A DNA stretch of 64,000 nucleotides from Caprella mutica (lineage: Eukaryota; Arthropoda; Malacostraca; Amphipoda; Caprellidae). The DNA lies in contig CANNZV010002310.1 in the NCBI GenBank assembly GCA_947561585.1, forward strand, positions 1-64,000, in the 5' to 3' direction. Both the position numbers and the translations under genes were made by a program. Below the pieces are notes generated by a model. That model was not told where the DNA came from, ran no database searches, and worked only from the letters and a program-made list of their open reading frames with translations. Position 1 is the stretch's first letter, and every line of letters starts with the position of its first letter. This document shows positions 1-11,065 of the stretch, piece after piece.

Positions 1-32
1 ATAACACTGCACCTTATTGTTACAGGTCAACC

Positions 33-425
33 TTAAAGGTCCCCTCCACTAAATTTTTTTATTTCTCTATTCATTAGAACTAAGGTTACTGATTATAAAA
101 CTGTAAACCATTTCAAATTTGGTTCTATAGTTTTATTATATGTAATTTAAAATTTGTTTCCATTCTTTCTACTACACCTCTGAATTTCAAGCAAAGAAAA
201 AGTCCCCATGTTCGATAGGCTAACTAATTCCGACAAATTCAAAACAACAACAAAGCTGATTCCAAGATCCATTTAAAGAATCCAAGTACCTAAATATGTA
301 TTTGTTACTAATATTTTTCATATATCATAACATTTTTCCTATCTAGAGATTCATTTCAAAACACTGTATTTGAATAGGTATGTACTATGTATATATGAAC
401 GAACATACATACTCAATTATAAAAT
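33..425 (+). mobile_element. TTAA-type MITE family 1, 5' part
   Basis: Begins after TTAA with AGGTCCCCTCCACTAAA, the terminal inverted repeat of a family seen complete at 34372-34926 and 58918-59429 and partly, inverted, at 20456-20870. Internal landmarks shared with those copies include a GGTTACTGATTAT stretch near 75 and a TAGGCTAACTA stretch near 217. The right end is not recognisable after about 425, so this copy is truncated or diverged. It has no coding capacity. Confidence 0.6.
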
Positions 426-653
426 TCTCATCTTTTGAAATTTATAAAAAAATTGTAAAACATTGCAAATTACCTTTTTTCGAAAACCAAAGCCAAAAAG
501 TTACAGGAATGAAATAGGTTTTCTAAGCGAAGTTACATATAGGATACTTTTCAAATTTCAGGAACACTCGGGTCACAAATAAATAAGTTTTTTTGAAAAC
601 CGAGTTGCACAAATAACTATCTTTCTGGATGGTTGATTTACAGCTTTTAAACA

Positions 654-790
654 TTAATTTAAAATAAGTCAAGTTATATTTAAAATAAGTCAAGTTATAT
701 TTAAAATATGTCAAGTTATATTTAAAATAAGTAAAGTTATATTTAAAATAGTTTAACTTTAATTTAAAATAGTTCAAGTTTAATTTAATG
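654..790. repeat. 21-bp tandem repeat
   Basis: About six degenerate copies of TTAAAATAAGTCAAGTTATAT. The repeat creates a spurious minus-strand open frame (NYFKY-type repeats). Confidence 0.8.
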
Positions 791-905
791 AAATTGAAGT
801 TCAATAAAAAAATTAAATTCCATTGGCCCTAGATATCACACATAGGAAGCTCTGCACTAATACCATTATATTAGTAATGGGAGGGTATGAGATCATGAAA
901 GTAGT

Positions 906-1180
906 GAAATGAGAGAAGAGAATTGAGCTGAGAGAAGTAAGCGAAATGAGAAAAGTGAGCGAAATGAGAGAAGTGAGCGAAATGAGAGAAGTGAGCGAAA
1001 TGAGAGAGGTGAGTGAAATGAGAGAAGTGAGTGAAATGAGAAAAGTGAGTGAAATGAGAAAAGTGAGAGAAATGAGAAAAGTGAGTGAAATGAGAGAAGT
1101 GAGTGAAATGAGAGAAGTGAGTGAAATGAGAGCAGTGAGTGAAATGAGAGAAGTGAGTGAAATGAGAGCAGTGAGTGAAA
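906..1180. repeat. 18-bp minisatellite
   Basis: About 15 copies of GAAATGAGAGAAGTGAGT with few substitutions. The period is a multiple of three, so the array reads as an MREVSE repeat on the + strand; no splice or promoter context supports a gene. Confidence 0.85.
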
Positions 1181-1184
1181 TTAA

Positions 1185-3370
1185 TAATTATAACAATAAT
1201 AATTTTTTTTGAACCCTGTACATCTATTAGCTACATCTAATTATGAGAAATATAAATGGTAATTTTATTACAGGATTGAGAATCCCCGAGGACATCAGGC
1301 CCTGAACCAATGATAATAGCTTGTACAAGAAATCTATTATCATAAGTTCTTAAGGTAGATTGGTGGTATATTTAATACAATGATGTTTGTTATGTTTTGA
1401 TGTATCAAAAATATTCAAAAAAATTAGTTGCTAAATACAGAACTAATCCATTTGCATTTATCTAATCTCAAAGAGTATATTTATCACGTTGTCCTTATAC
1501 AAAACTTACTAGAATCTGAAAACAAACTGATAAGAATGAAAAAATCGATAGCTAAGTAGCTAGCTTTCATTTCATTTTTAACCTGTCATGAATATCTACC
1601 AAAATCAAAATGTAAAGCAAAGAAAAAAAGTTAATATGACAGTATGCTTCATATCTCTCTAGATGATGCGGGGACATGGTATTTGGTAGACCAAATTATT
1701 GCTTTTTTTAAATAATTTTTTTCTCCGAATCTATTGATTATACAAACTTCTAGGTAATCTTAAACGCTTCGTAGGGCTTTAGAACACTCGAAAATAATAA
1801 TAACATTATTCAGATCGTTAACAGTTTTGCGTAATTCGGTTTTTCATTTCAAATTGTCGACTATATACCCTGTATTTCAACATGGCTTTTGACCAACTTC
1901 CAGTCGGATTTCGAATTTTTGGGAAAAAGTTTCGAGATCAGCATTCGAAGACGCGTCGGATGAAAATCCTAACTCGCCTCTCTCTACTTATTTATTTAGT
2001 CAACGCAAAAAGTCAAGGTAACCTTCTAGGATCAAACCCTGATAGTGAAACTGATTTGTGCATGAGATGCATAATTGTTTATCTCAAATCACTTTCTTGT
2101 TTATCATTTAAATTAATATCTTTTTTAACACGTGTAAGAACTCACTAATCCGCATCTTTTATTCCCATACTATTTTCGAATTCCTCGACTGGCTTTCGTA
2201 CACTAAGTCGATGCGCGTTTGACTTTGTAACTTCTTCAATAACTTTTTTTTGGAAATATGTTTTAAATAAATAATGTTCATAAACTTTATCAAAATTTAT
2301 TTTATACGTGTGTTTTTTCGAAATTTTGCTTATTTCGAAAGATAAGAGATATTCAATTATTCGAAAGTCTGTAAATTTCGAATGTATGTTTTTTTTCGAA
2401 CGGCATTATGTGCATTAAAATATTCCACTATTACACTAGAATTCTATATAAAAGTTTTGAATTCGAATGGAGGTGGTCGAAACCACACCTATATTTGAAA
2501 ACCATCTAATATTTCAAAAACCAGATTGAATTCTTGAAAACGGACAATGGATTCTTAATCTACGTGCAAAAATCTATCCGAACATGGAATTTCAAAAAAT
2601 TCGAACGATTCAAAAAGAAACTATGGACAGTTGAATATCTTCAGTTTAATGTCATTTCATTTAAATAAAAAAAGTTTTTGAAACACAAATGTGAATATTA
2701 TTACGAATTTCGAACAGATATCTGTTTAAAATGTATCAATTCTTACTAAATCGAGCATTTTGAATCGAACTGTGTAGTCATATTAGCGATTGAAGGTAGT
2801 TTTCGAAAAATGGAAATTTTAAAATACCATATATTTGATATTTTTAAAATGAGTCGTTTGAGATAATTCAAACATGTATATAGGCTATTTGGATTTTTCT
2901 GAATCCGATTCTGTACTTAAAATGATCGTTTTCGGACTCTTAGATAGTTTTTATTTTAATTAATTCAAGTAAATATCGACCTTGAAAAGCCGAGAGCCTA
3001 ACTTTTTTAAAAATAAACTACCTAGTTTGTTCCTTTTGAAACCTTTTAAAGTGTAGTATGTGATAATAATGATTGTATGGTATTATTTATCACTTAATTA
3101 GCTCAATTATACGAGCCAATTACCTATTTTCCTTTTAAATTCGAAGTAAATTCGTGCAAACTCCTAATATTCCGTAATCCGTAATTTAGTAATTTTTGAC
3201 AATAACAATGTAGGAAGTGAATGAGTGACTTGAGTGTTTTTTCGTGGTTTCTTCTAATAATTTGCTATAAATAAGAGCCAGTGTAAATAATTGAGTAGCT
3301 AAAGTGTTTATACAAGCACTATAAGTGTTCCTACAAGCATTGTTAAGGTATGTGATAAGATTAACAAGCA
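1185..3370. other. AT-rich stretch without a recognised gene
   Basis: No supported exon or element was found. The stretch is rich in TTCGAA-like motifs between about 1680 and 2960. The open frames at 1882-2148 (+) and 3186-3467 (-) have no recognisable domain or coding character. Confidence 0.5.
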
Positions 3371-3372
3371 TA

Positions 3373-3436
3373 GGAAGCGTAAAATGGAAAGAATTTAGGT
3401 ACCTAGGTACCAAAATTATTTCAATTTTACGCTTCC
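3373..3436. repeat. 64-bp near-perfect palindrome
   Basis: Centred on CCTAGG at 3402-3407; arms run from GGAAGCGTAAAAT to ATTTTACGCTTCC with a few internal mismatches. It sits at the outer edge of the left arm of the larger inverted repeat 3430-3990. Confidence 0.8.
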
Positions 3437-3990
3437 GATACGTATCTAAAAGCTGAGCGGCGCACACCAGTACGGCGCACCAGATTACGGCGCACCACTG
3501 TACATTCTATTAGATAGGTAATTTGAATACAGATTAATGACAAATGGAGTGAATTTGATAGGTAATTGTCGTATCAAATTTATGTCTGACACCTGACGAT
3601 ACCTGAATCCAATGTTTATACTACACAGTTTAATTATTTGATTGAGATGTTTAATTTGGAATAGAAAATAAAATTCATCATAGAAAACTGTAATTGTAAT
3701 TTTATGGGGTAGCTATTGTAAACTTACAGTCTGAGATGTAAATTAAAACTTATCAGTTAGCCGTTAGGTAGATGTATCAGGGGGGCGTGCCGCCCCCCGA
3801 ACCCCCCTGCCAGGTCATTAAACAATCATGAAGTGTGCAGAACAACCAACTAGCGGATACAACAAACTGCATAACAGTTTTTCACATTGAGGTCATTAAT
3901 AGAAACTTAGAAAGTACAGTGGTGCGCCGTATTGTAGTGCGCCGTAATGTGGTGCGCCACTCAGCTTTTAGATACTTATGCTTCCTATGC
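3430..3990. mobile_element. Foldback-like element with GGCGCAC-rich inverted arms
   Basis: Left arm 3430-3503 and right arm 3912-3990 are about 75-bp inverted repeats. Each holds three GGCGCAC units and a TATCTAAAAGCTGAG segment. The spacer of about 410 bp includes a palindromic GGGGGGCG/CGCCCCCC motif at 3780-3808, followed by AAGTGTGCAG, which are also the inner motifs of the foldback element at 13645-14720. No coding capacity is seen. Confidence 0.6.
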
Positions 3991-4011
3991 TCAGTCACTA
4001 AGTTACGAACC

Positions 4012-4440
4012 AGACTTTAACTAAGGTAATTGATGCCTATTATGGTGGGGCCATAGAAGATAGGTAGTGACTTTAACTAGGGAAATTAATGCCAATTAAG
4101 GTGGGGCCATAGAAGTTAGTGACTTTAACTAGGTTAATAAATGCCAATTATGGTGGGGCCATAGAAGATAGGTAGTGACTTTAACTAGGGTAATTAATGC
4201 CAATTATGGTGGGGCCATAGAAGATAGTGACTTTATCAGTTAACTAGGGTAATTAATGCCAATTATGGTGGGGCCATTGAAGAGAAGTGACTTTAACTAG
4301 TGTAATTAATGCTAATTAATTATGGTGGGGCCATTGAAGATGTTGACTGTAACTAGGTTAATTTTAATTATGGTGGGGCCATAGAAGATAGTGATTTTAA
4401 CTAAGGTAATTAATGCCAATTATTGTAGGGCCATTGAAGT
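4012..4440. repeat. About 55-bp tandem repeat, first block
   Basis: Seven to eight imperfect copies of a unit containing TAATTAATGCCAATTATGG followed by TGGGGCCATAGAAGA. The same unit recurs at 4617-4840. Confidence 0.8.
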
Positions 4441-4516
4441 TCTTATTTTATTTCTTTTCTAATTTGTTCATTATTTTTTTTCATATTAAATCAACTAATG
4501 TCAATATTATTTACAG

Positions 4517-4598
4517 AATTCAGTTCAACCACCATGATCAGCAGCCCTACTGACTGGTTTGTCTGCAGTTTCCCCTCCAATTTCCCCGGATTTTGATG
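4517..4598 (+). pseudogene. Exon-like block, copy A
   Basis: An 82-bp segment lies between TTTACAG and a GTGAGT donor. In the frame that would join the block at 5213 it reads SAALLTGLSAVSPPISPDFD before a phase-1 donor, but a TGA stands near its start. It is a duplicate of 4921-5002. The protein family was not recognised. Confidence 0.3.
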
Positions 4599-4920
4599 GT
4601 GAGTTATTTTAATTATAGAATAGAAAATAGTGATTTTAACTAGGGTAATTAATGCCAATTATGGTGGGGCCATTGAAGATAAGTGACTTTAACTAGGGTA
4701 ATTAATGCTAATTAATTATGGTGGGGCCATAGAAGATATTTACTTTTACTAGGGTAATTAATGCTTATTAATTATGGTGGGGCCATAGAAGATAGTGATT
4801 TTAACTAAGGTAATTAATGCCAATTATTGTAGGGTCATAGAAGTTCTTATTTTATTTCTTTTCTAATTTGTTCATTATTTTTTTTCATATTAAATCAACT
4901 AATGTCAATATTATTTACAG

Positions 4921-5002
4921 AATCCAGTTCAACCACCCTGATCAGCAGCCCTACTGACTGGTTTGTATGCAGTTTCCCCTCCAATTTCCCCGGATTTTGA
5001 TG
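4921..5002 (+). pseudogene. Exon-like block, copy B
   Basis: Second copy of the 82-bp block. Its phase-1 end joins the acceptor at 5213 in frame (PDFDG then TMPNSG). A TGA at 4939-4941 interrupts the same frame, so either the exon starts inside the block or it is dead. Confidence 0.35.
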
Positions 5003-5212
5003 GTGAGTTATTTTAATTATAAGTCATAAAGTAGATAATTATGAGTCTTAAATAGATAAATTTCATTAAATTGATTATAATCTTTATTATAAATCATAAT
5101 TATTATTATAATGCTCGTTACCGTCCACCCACCAGTTATAACCATATTGTATTTCCCCTGGTGAGTCTGTGAGTTTGCATTTCACATTTCTAAAGTTCTT
5201 TTTTTCTTGCAG

Positions 5213-5400
5213 GTACAATGCCGAATAGTGGGAAGACGAAATGTCCTCTCAGTGAGAAGGTCTTGTGGTCGTTGCCTCCCCACACGCAGCAAGTCCACGG
5301 ATTTGACAAAACAGTAGCCACAAGAAGACAGTATGGTTTGAGGATACCGCCGAAGCACAAGATGGGAGAGGAGAATGACATGGGAGAGAGAGGAGAATGA
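5213..5400 (+). pseudogene. Damaged C2H2 zinc-finger exon
   Basis: It follows a strong acceptor (polypyrimidine tract then TTGCAG at 5207-5212). The frame reads TMPNSGKTKCPLSEKVLWSL and continues PPHTQQVHGFDK, which resembles one C2H2 finger (C-x2-C-x12-H-x4-H) in which the second cysteine is serine. It stays open until TGA at 5398-5400, after entering the 22-bp minisatellite that supplies GEENDMGERGE. Phase matches the upstream block 4921-5002. It is probably the remnant of a transposon-carried or lineage-specific gene. Confidence 0.35.
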
Positions 5401-5480
5401 CATGGGAGAGAGAGGAGAATGACATGGGAGAAAGAGGAGAATGACATGGGAGAAGAGAATGACATATGAGAGGAGAGTAG
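5379..5480. repeat. 22-bp purine-rich tandem repeat
   Basis: Four to five copies of GGAGAATGACATGGGAGAGA-type units, fading into related purine-rich sequence up to about 5640. The overlapping minus-strand frames (SFSSLSHVILL) are artefacts. Confidence 0.75.
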
Positions 5481-5821
5481 CATAGGGAAAGAGACTGACA
5501 GGGGGAAGAGGGTGAAAATATTGTCTTGGGAGAAGAGATGGCCATGGGGGAAAGGAATAACAAGAGGGAAAAGATTGTCATTGGAATAAGAATGACAGGG
5601 AGAAAGAGTTTGTCATCAGAAGGGAAAAGAATGACAGATAAACATAGAGTAAAATACATATAAAATAATCATTTTTATATATAATATAATTATCTTTAGC
5701 CTTTCTTTAAGAAATAAACAATAAAACTGATCATATATGTTGTTTACTTCCTAATATCCTTCGTTTTTATCATTTGAGGTCTTTAAGGCATCTGTTAGGT
5801 AGTCTAATCTCTTCATTTTTC

Positions 5822-5945
5822 TATTTTGTGAGTGCAGTCATAGGTACTTGTGTCTTTTTCAGTCACACTCCTTGGTAAGTGACTGCATTCATGGAGTAGC
5901 TTTTCTGCATCATTGTTCATGGAGACACTTTCCTTTTTGGCTCCT
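5822..5945. repeat. Dispersed repeat family S, copy 1
   Basis: Contains TTGGTAAGTGACTGCATTCA and GGAGTAGCTTTTCTGCAT, shared with copies at 17945-18095, 27285-27475, 27540-27600 and 28100-28265. No terminal repeats or tRNA-like box were seen; it could be a SINE or a MITE fragment. Confidence 0.55.
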
Positions 5946-6310
5946 TACATCATTTCTTAAAAAAAAATATCTCTACATCACGACAGCACCTCTTTCCATC
6001 ATGTAAGATATTTTTTTTTTTGTTATATAGTAATTTTTTGTAAAAAAGACTAACTTTTTTTTTACAAGAACTAGGCAATTTTGTCGACTTTGAGGAAGAA
6101 GGTAGACAAATGTGGCATTTGGTAGACTAAAATGTCGACCAAATGCCATCCCAAGTCGACTTAGTGCCTTGAGTCGACTAGTGACCATCGATTTGGTCGA
6201 CTAAATGTCCGATTCATCTCTAAAAAAATTCCTTATTAATTCATCTGTCTGATTTCTTTCTTTATCCCACAATTCCTTTCTTATATTTTGCAAAATCCTT
6301 AGTTGCTGTT

Positions 6311-6775
6311 TCAACACCTTCTATTTTGAACGGGGTACTCCATCAATGGTGATTGGTCCAAAATGATTTGTTCTGGTAACACATTTTCAATCTTATCAGT
6401 TTTTGGTAAATCATATAATAATCCTGGTTTCCTCTCCAAAAACTTGACTGTGTAATCTTTCTTGGCCACATTTGTAACTCTTCCAACATATGACAGATTT
6501 CCTCCAAACACAACTAAGTAATATTTTTCTTCTTTAATAATTCCTCTAAGCCTCTCATATTTTCTCTGATCAAATCTTGCATGACCTTCCCCTTCATTGC
6601 TATCCTCTTCATCTGATGTGCTGCTACAAATAGGCTGAAAATCCCCTTCATCGATATCAGAACTGGAACTAGAGGATTCCTTTCTTGTCCTTTTCACACC
6701 TTTTTTGTTCACAACTTTAGCATTCTTCATTTCAAGCTTCAAGGCAAAGGCATCTCTATATTGAGGTATGGTCAA
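6311..6775 (-). pseudogene. Transposon-derived C-terminal fragment
   Basis: A minus-strand frame of 154 codons has no ATG at its start (the first codon listed is TTG), so it is part of a longer or spliced frame. The frame runs back to a stop near 6826. It has a basic start, a Ser/Asp/Glu-rich low-complexity stretch, then a compact block with YYLVVFGGNLSYVGRVTNV and DYTVKFLERK followed by a proline-rich close. This resembles the small beta-rich tail found at the C-terminus of some insect DDE transposase-type proteins. No catalytic domain is visible, and the family call is tentative. Confidence 0.35.
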
Positions 6776-7054
6776 GACTTCAATATTTGGCTTGAATCCT
6801 CTATGAGGCTGTTTTTCATGTTTCTAGCTTCAAAATTACAGACTTTACAAGAGAGTTGGCGGAAATTGTAATCCCACTTTTTGAAACCATTTAGGACCCC
6901 CCAAAAAATTAGCATTCAGTAATTATCCTATCATAATTAGTTAATTAAAGCTAATTATGATAACTTTACTGCTTCTTAAAGAACGAAACCTGATCTTTTC
7001 AATGATGCAAACGGTTTTTCAAAAAAAATATGTTTTCATTAAAAAAAAGAGAGT

Positions 7055-7120
7055 GCAAAGAATCACCCCTGATCTCATGGGTGCAACGAATCATCCCGGG
7101 TGACGCTAGATCAAACAACC
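7055..7120. repeat. Short direct repeat GTGCAAMGAATCAYCCC
   Basis: Two units of about 30 bp occur next to each other at roughly 7054-7070 and 7081-7101. Origin unknown. Confidence 0.4.
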
Positions 7121-7342
7121 ATCAAACAAATTGAAAGAAAAATATTTGCTTGAAATAATAGCTATAACTGCTTTTCTTGATATGCCTTTATCTGTATTAG
7201 TTCAAATCCGTACCCAGTAATCTTGATTCAATAGCGCAGAAGTTTCAATCAAAGTTCATTCTTCTATACATCATCTTCTCTCTGATATACATTTTGTCTT
7301 GAAAGCTGTTTTCTCCTGGTTCCTTATATAAAAGCGTAAGCA

Positions 7343-7845
7343 GATATCGCTTACGCTTTTAGATTAATTCCTTTACATAATTCTCAGTATCATTTAACAA
7401 GTTTAAAATTCAACAACCTTTTCTTCTACGATAGATGCCTCCCACAAGGGTGTTCTTCATCTTGCCAGATTTTTGAAAAAATTTGTGACTGCTTGCATTA
7501 CATTTTAACTAGGCTTTATAAAGAAAAAACGTAGTAAAAGTCTTAGACGATTTTCTGTTCATTGGAGATTCCCTATCAGAATGTAAGAGAATTCTAGATA
7601 CTTTCACAAATTTGTGCTCGCATATTGGTGTTCCGCTTGCATCACTAAAAACAGAAGGTCTAACACAAAATTTAGTTTATGAATATGTTTGCAAAACTTT
7701 CTAAAGATAAATAAATGTATCTTTTATCTTCTTCAGAGAGATAAATGCACTCTAAGAGAAATAAAGTCTATTATAGGAAAATTACAATTCGCTACTTCCG
7801 TAATACCTGTAGGTAAATACGTGTTTTTTGAAAAGGTTGTATGAT
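7343..7845 (+). pseudogene. DIRS-like reverse transcriptase, frameshifted
   Basis: Three consecutive blocks show DIRS-type RT motifs: DIAYAFRLIPLHNSQYHL and YDRCLPQGCSSSCQIFEKI near 7343-7500; a catalytic-type DDFLFIGDSLSEC with GVPLASLKTEG at 7546-7665; and TLREIKSIIGKLQFA near 7750. The blocks lie in different frames, and stops occur at about 7533 and 7705, so the gene is dead. The DDFLFIG box and KTEG segment are typical of DIRS rather than LINE or LTR reverse transcriptases. Confidence 0.7.
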
Positions 7846-7980
7846 TTCCACTATTGGAGTTGCAAAACCTTGGTTTAAAATAAGATTAACTCCTAATATC
7901 AAAGAAGATTTAATAGTTTAGCTAAAGTTCTTGAATACTTATAATGGTGTAACTGAACTTTCTGAACGATAAATCCACTC

Positions 7981-8274
7981 TCACAACTTTCATATGTATT
8001 CGGATAGCTCAAAAACAGGATATGGTGCTACATTCTTATCAAGCTATTTCTATGGATCTTTTCTTTCTGAATGAAAATCGTTCAGCATTCAATTTTTTGA
8101 GCTATACCCTATTTACCTCCTAATAAATATCTTTAAGGAAGATTTGGAAAATAAATTGGTTATTTTTCATTGTGACAATATGAATCTACCGTAAAAATAA
8201 TTAATAAACCATCTTCAAAAGACCCTCTGATAATGAAACTTCTGAGACCAATGATCTTGACCATGATTTGCTTT
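7981..8274 (+). pseudogene. DIRS-like RNase H, interrupted by a MITE
   Basis: Fragments read HMYSDSSKTGYGATFLSSYF and, further on, ENKLVIFHCDN then INKPSSKDPLIMKLLRP, matching the RNase H and post-RNase H segment of DIRS polyproteins (a D-S-S box, then a CDN box). The last block runs directly into the TTAA target site of the MITE at 8277. Confidence 0.65.
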
Positions 8275-8276
8275 AA

Positions 8277-8794
8277 AGGGGCAGTAAACTTTGTAAAAAT
8301 ATGTCATTTGTTCTAATAAAACGATTGCTTAGTATGAATAAAGCATTCATGTAGAATTGTAATGTTCAATAAAATCTAATAATGGAAATATATCAATTTC
8401 TATATAATTAATTTCTTAACAAATGCTAACGGTGATGGCGCCACAATCGATTTCGCCATCTTGTAAGCAAACAAATGGAGATAAGTTTCTATCTAGATTC
8501 TAGCTTAAGTGAAGAGTTGGCTTTATTTTTAAAGTTATGCCTTCTTGTCTTGAATCTTTTAACCATTTTAACGCAAAAAAAATGTTAATTACTGCATACA
8601 TAAATTAATATGAAAACAACAAATATAGTCACGTACATACTAATGAGTGGTAATACTTCCGCTAGGAGTCGCTAATATATACTTTTTATATGAACATTTA
8701 AAAAAAAAACGAGCATTCAAATATTACATAATTAAATATTCTGAATCGATTTAAAAAAATTTGGCGATTGTTTGATTTTAAGTTTACTATCCCT
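8277..8794 (-). mobile_element. TTAA-type MITE family 2, copy 1
   Basis: Flanked by TTAA (8273-8276) and TTAT (8795-8798). Termini AGGGGCAGTAAACTTTG and AAGTTTACTATCCCT are inverted repeats. It is about 520 bp, non-coding, inverted relative to the copy at 19402-19921 and clearly alignable with it through an internal GATGGCGCCACAATCGAT segment. Confidence 0.85.
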
Positions 8795-8804
8795 TTATCA
8801 TATC

Positions 8805-9320
8805 ATTTTGGTCCCCTCCAAGCAAATTTTTTTATTGCTTGAATCAACGAGGCTAGTGTTTCTTATCATTTTACTGCAAACCCCATATTATTTGATAGCA
8901 TATTTTTAATTTCATATGATTTTAAAGACTTATATAATCCAAACTTTACAAAACCTACTTCACTTCCGACTTTCTAATATCAGTCTGAAGAAAAAGAATA
9001 TGCACCATTTCTTTTGATTGTCAACTAGGTATTAGGTTTAATAAATCCATTTAATATTCGTGTAAAGGTATAAAATTGAATGAACTTATAATAGAAACGT
9101 TTATATACTTTAGGAAACAATAAATATCTAAAATAAAGGCCAAAAATGCATGGTTTGTTTATAAAATTGAAATTTTAATCTAAACAAAGAGTGTACAATC
9201 TTCTTATTGAGCATCAGATTAGTGATTCGCTCAATTGTTGCTCACATAGTATTAAAAAACTTTAAAAACAAATTATAAAATAAATACTGAACCAAATTGT
9301 ATGCGGTTTGCAGAATAATG
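8805..9320 (+). mobile_element. Possible diverged MITE family 1 segment
   Basis: Starts GGTCCCCTCCAAGCAAATTT, like the family 1 terminus, directly after the family 2 MITE. The right end was not found. Confidence 0.35.
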
Positions 9321-9521
9321 ATCGTAGACCTTAGTTCTATAATATTATGTTATAAACTCATTTTTTTCCCGGAGCCTGGGGAGCCTGCTTCAACAATTAC
9401 AAATTACAGTTCTTTCCTTCGTTCTTTTGAAAATTTCATTGTTAAATTAATTCTAGAAATGTTAACGTAAGCCAAAATTACCAATTCATTCAAATACTAT
9501 CGCAAACTATATTGTTCACTT

Positions 9522-9968
9522 ATGGAAATCAAATATGAAACTAACTTCAATAAGATCTCATCTTTCAGCAATCTCCTATATATTCATAAAATTCAAAGGT
9601 TTAATGAACCAAGTGATGCATTTTTTATAAAGCAACTTCTTAAAGGCGTTAAAAGATCAGATATACAATACAATTCTTCCTTGCTACCCATTAGTAAGAC
9701 TCTTCTACACAGTATGTTAAATAACTTTAATATTTTCTTGCATAATCATTATGATTTTTATCTCTATAAGTCTCTTTTTTTGTTATCATATTATTGTTGT
9801 CTAAGAGCAGTTGAAGCAGTTCATTCTAATTCATTATTACATACTATTAAATTCGAACAAATATTCTTCAAAAGCTATGAAAATAAAGAATCCCTTAATT
9901 TAAAATTCTTATCTTATAAACATTATAAAAATACCTCTAGTTTATCAACTACATTCGTTGTCAGATAG
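9522..9968 (+). pseudogene. Tyrosine recombinase core of the DIRS-like element, N-terminal part
   Basis: A 148-codon frame contains EPSDAFFIKQLLKGVKRSD, LPISKTLLHSMLNN, LFLLSYYCCLRAVEAVHSN and NLKFLSYKHYKNTS. These match the pattern of DIRS/Ngaro-type tyrosine recombinases: an LPI-TK-IL box, a helical F-L-A-CLR-E box carrying the first catalytic arginine, and a strand ending in the K-H region. The frame is intact here but lacks the C-terminal catalytic half, which follows at 10841 after a MITE insertion. Confidence 0.65.
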
Positions 9969-10027
9969 ATGATACTTATATAAGCTTGAGAGAACCTGTC
10001 CCAGGCCATTGTACATCAACCGAACTA

Positions 10028-10219
10028 AAGGCCTTGTTACACGGCGCGAGTTACCGTCGTGACAGTGGACAGCAGCTGTCCCACTGTACTCGCATGCCAC
10101 TATCTCAATGTTCATAGTATTGAATTTCCATGTCAGTTACTCGACTTTCACACTGCTGTGCGAGTAGCTGCACTACAGTATAACTTGCTTGGCCAACTCG
10201 CACCGTGTAACAAGGCCTT
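10028..10219. mobile_element. 192-bp MITE with AAGGCCTTGTTACACGG termini
   Basis: Terminal inverted repeats of about 26 bp: AAGGCCTTGTTACACGGCGC at the left and its near-exact reverse complement at 10194-10219. No coding capacity. It lies inside the decayed recombinase region. Open frames at 10059-10259 (+) and 10105-10302 (-) are artefacts. Confidence 0.8.
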
Positions 10220-10840
10220 GAGGCACGAGTTACTCGCATTGAATTCAGCAAGGTTATAGAGCAAAGCATCACAATCCTTGGTCTGAAATCAAAGAGATAC
10301 AATACTCAGGGTACAGGAACATAAACGGGTATAGTACGTAGTAGACGACACAAAAATATGACGTCACCACAACAACATATTTCTTGTTTGTGACTGAGCG
10401 GCTCATAATTCCTCGTATTTGCATGTTAATTTCGAGAAGTTTGAAGCCATTTTATAAGGGTTTCGTGCAAAAGAAAAGCGGAAATGGCGATTGAACCTTA
10501 AAGTTGAATATATAGATATAATTCAGGTGTGTTTTTATTGTTTATTTCTTTAACTTATCTATAAAAAATCGGATCTTGAAAATATGCCTAAACTAGTACT
10601 AGTTAACTGCTAAATTGTAGTTCCTATGAGAAACAAATAAGAAAAAAAAAATAATTGAAATACAATTTAACCAATGCCTAGTTAGCAATTGATAAGAAAT
10701 AATTAAATTTAAAAGTGACTAAGTTTAAGTAGGTTTTCCCAAGTTTCAAAGTGTGGTCAGAGTCACCATTTTCAGTCACCCGGTGGTCACGTCAAACTAT
10801 AGATTCAATCAGCTGATTACCATACCCTATGTTACTGTAT

Positions 10841-10996
10841 CCTGACAATACTCACTCCTTTCGTATTGGACGTGCAACAGACTTGGCAATGAGTGGAACA
10901 CCTCATGAAATAATAAAGGAGAGAGGTAGATAGTCAAGCGACGCTTTCAACAAATACATGAAACAAACAACATTCAGGTTCCCACTTTGCCCATGA
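10841..10996 (+). pseudogene. Tyrosine recombinase C-terminal catalytic box
   Basis: The frame reads THSFRIGRATDLAMSGTP then HEIIKERGR, stop, SSDAFNKYMKQ. The H-x-x-R box (HSFR) and a following GRW-like box with a downstream Tyr match the catalytic end of DIRS-type tyrosine recombinases. The expected Trp codon after GR is TAG (10931-10933), so it is inactive. It completes the domain begun at 9522. Confidence 0.7.
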
Positions 10997-11015
10997 AATT
11001 AGGGACAAAGTGTTT

Positions 11016-11065
11016 GGGGAGTCAGTCCACTTCTGCTATGTGGACTTTGGCATCTACGACTCCCC
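11016..11065. repeat. Nested hairpin near the 3' end of the DIRS-like element
   Basis: Outer arms GGGGAGTC (11016-11023) and GACTCCCC (11058-11065) enclose inner arms GTCCAC (11025-11030) and GTGGAC (11040-11045). It may be a terminal structure of the element. Confidence 0.5.

Larger units (their letters stand above)
4213..5021 (+). repeat. Direct duplication of a 405-bp unit
   Basis: Segment 4213-4616 and segment 4617-5021 are nearly the same. Each has GGGGCC-type subrepeats, a T-rich tract ending TTTACAG, an 82-bp exon-like block and a GTGAGT donor-like site. The duplication therefore includes a whole exon-like unit. Confidence 0.75.

Noticed and set aside
946..1212. MREVSE repeat protein
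   Set aside because: An 18-bp minisatellite read in frame; no promoter, exon boundary or domain.
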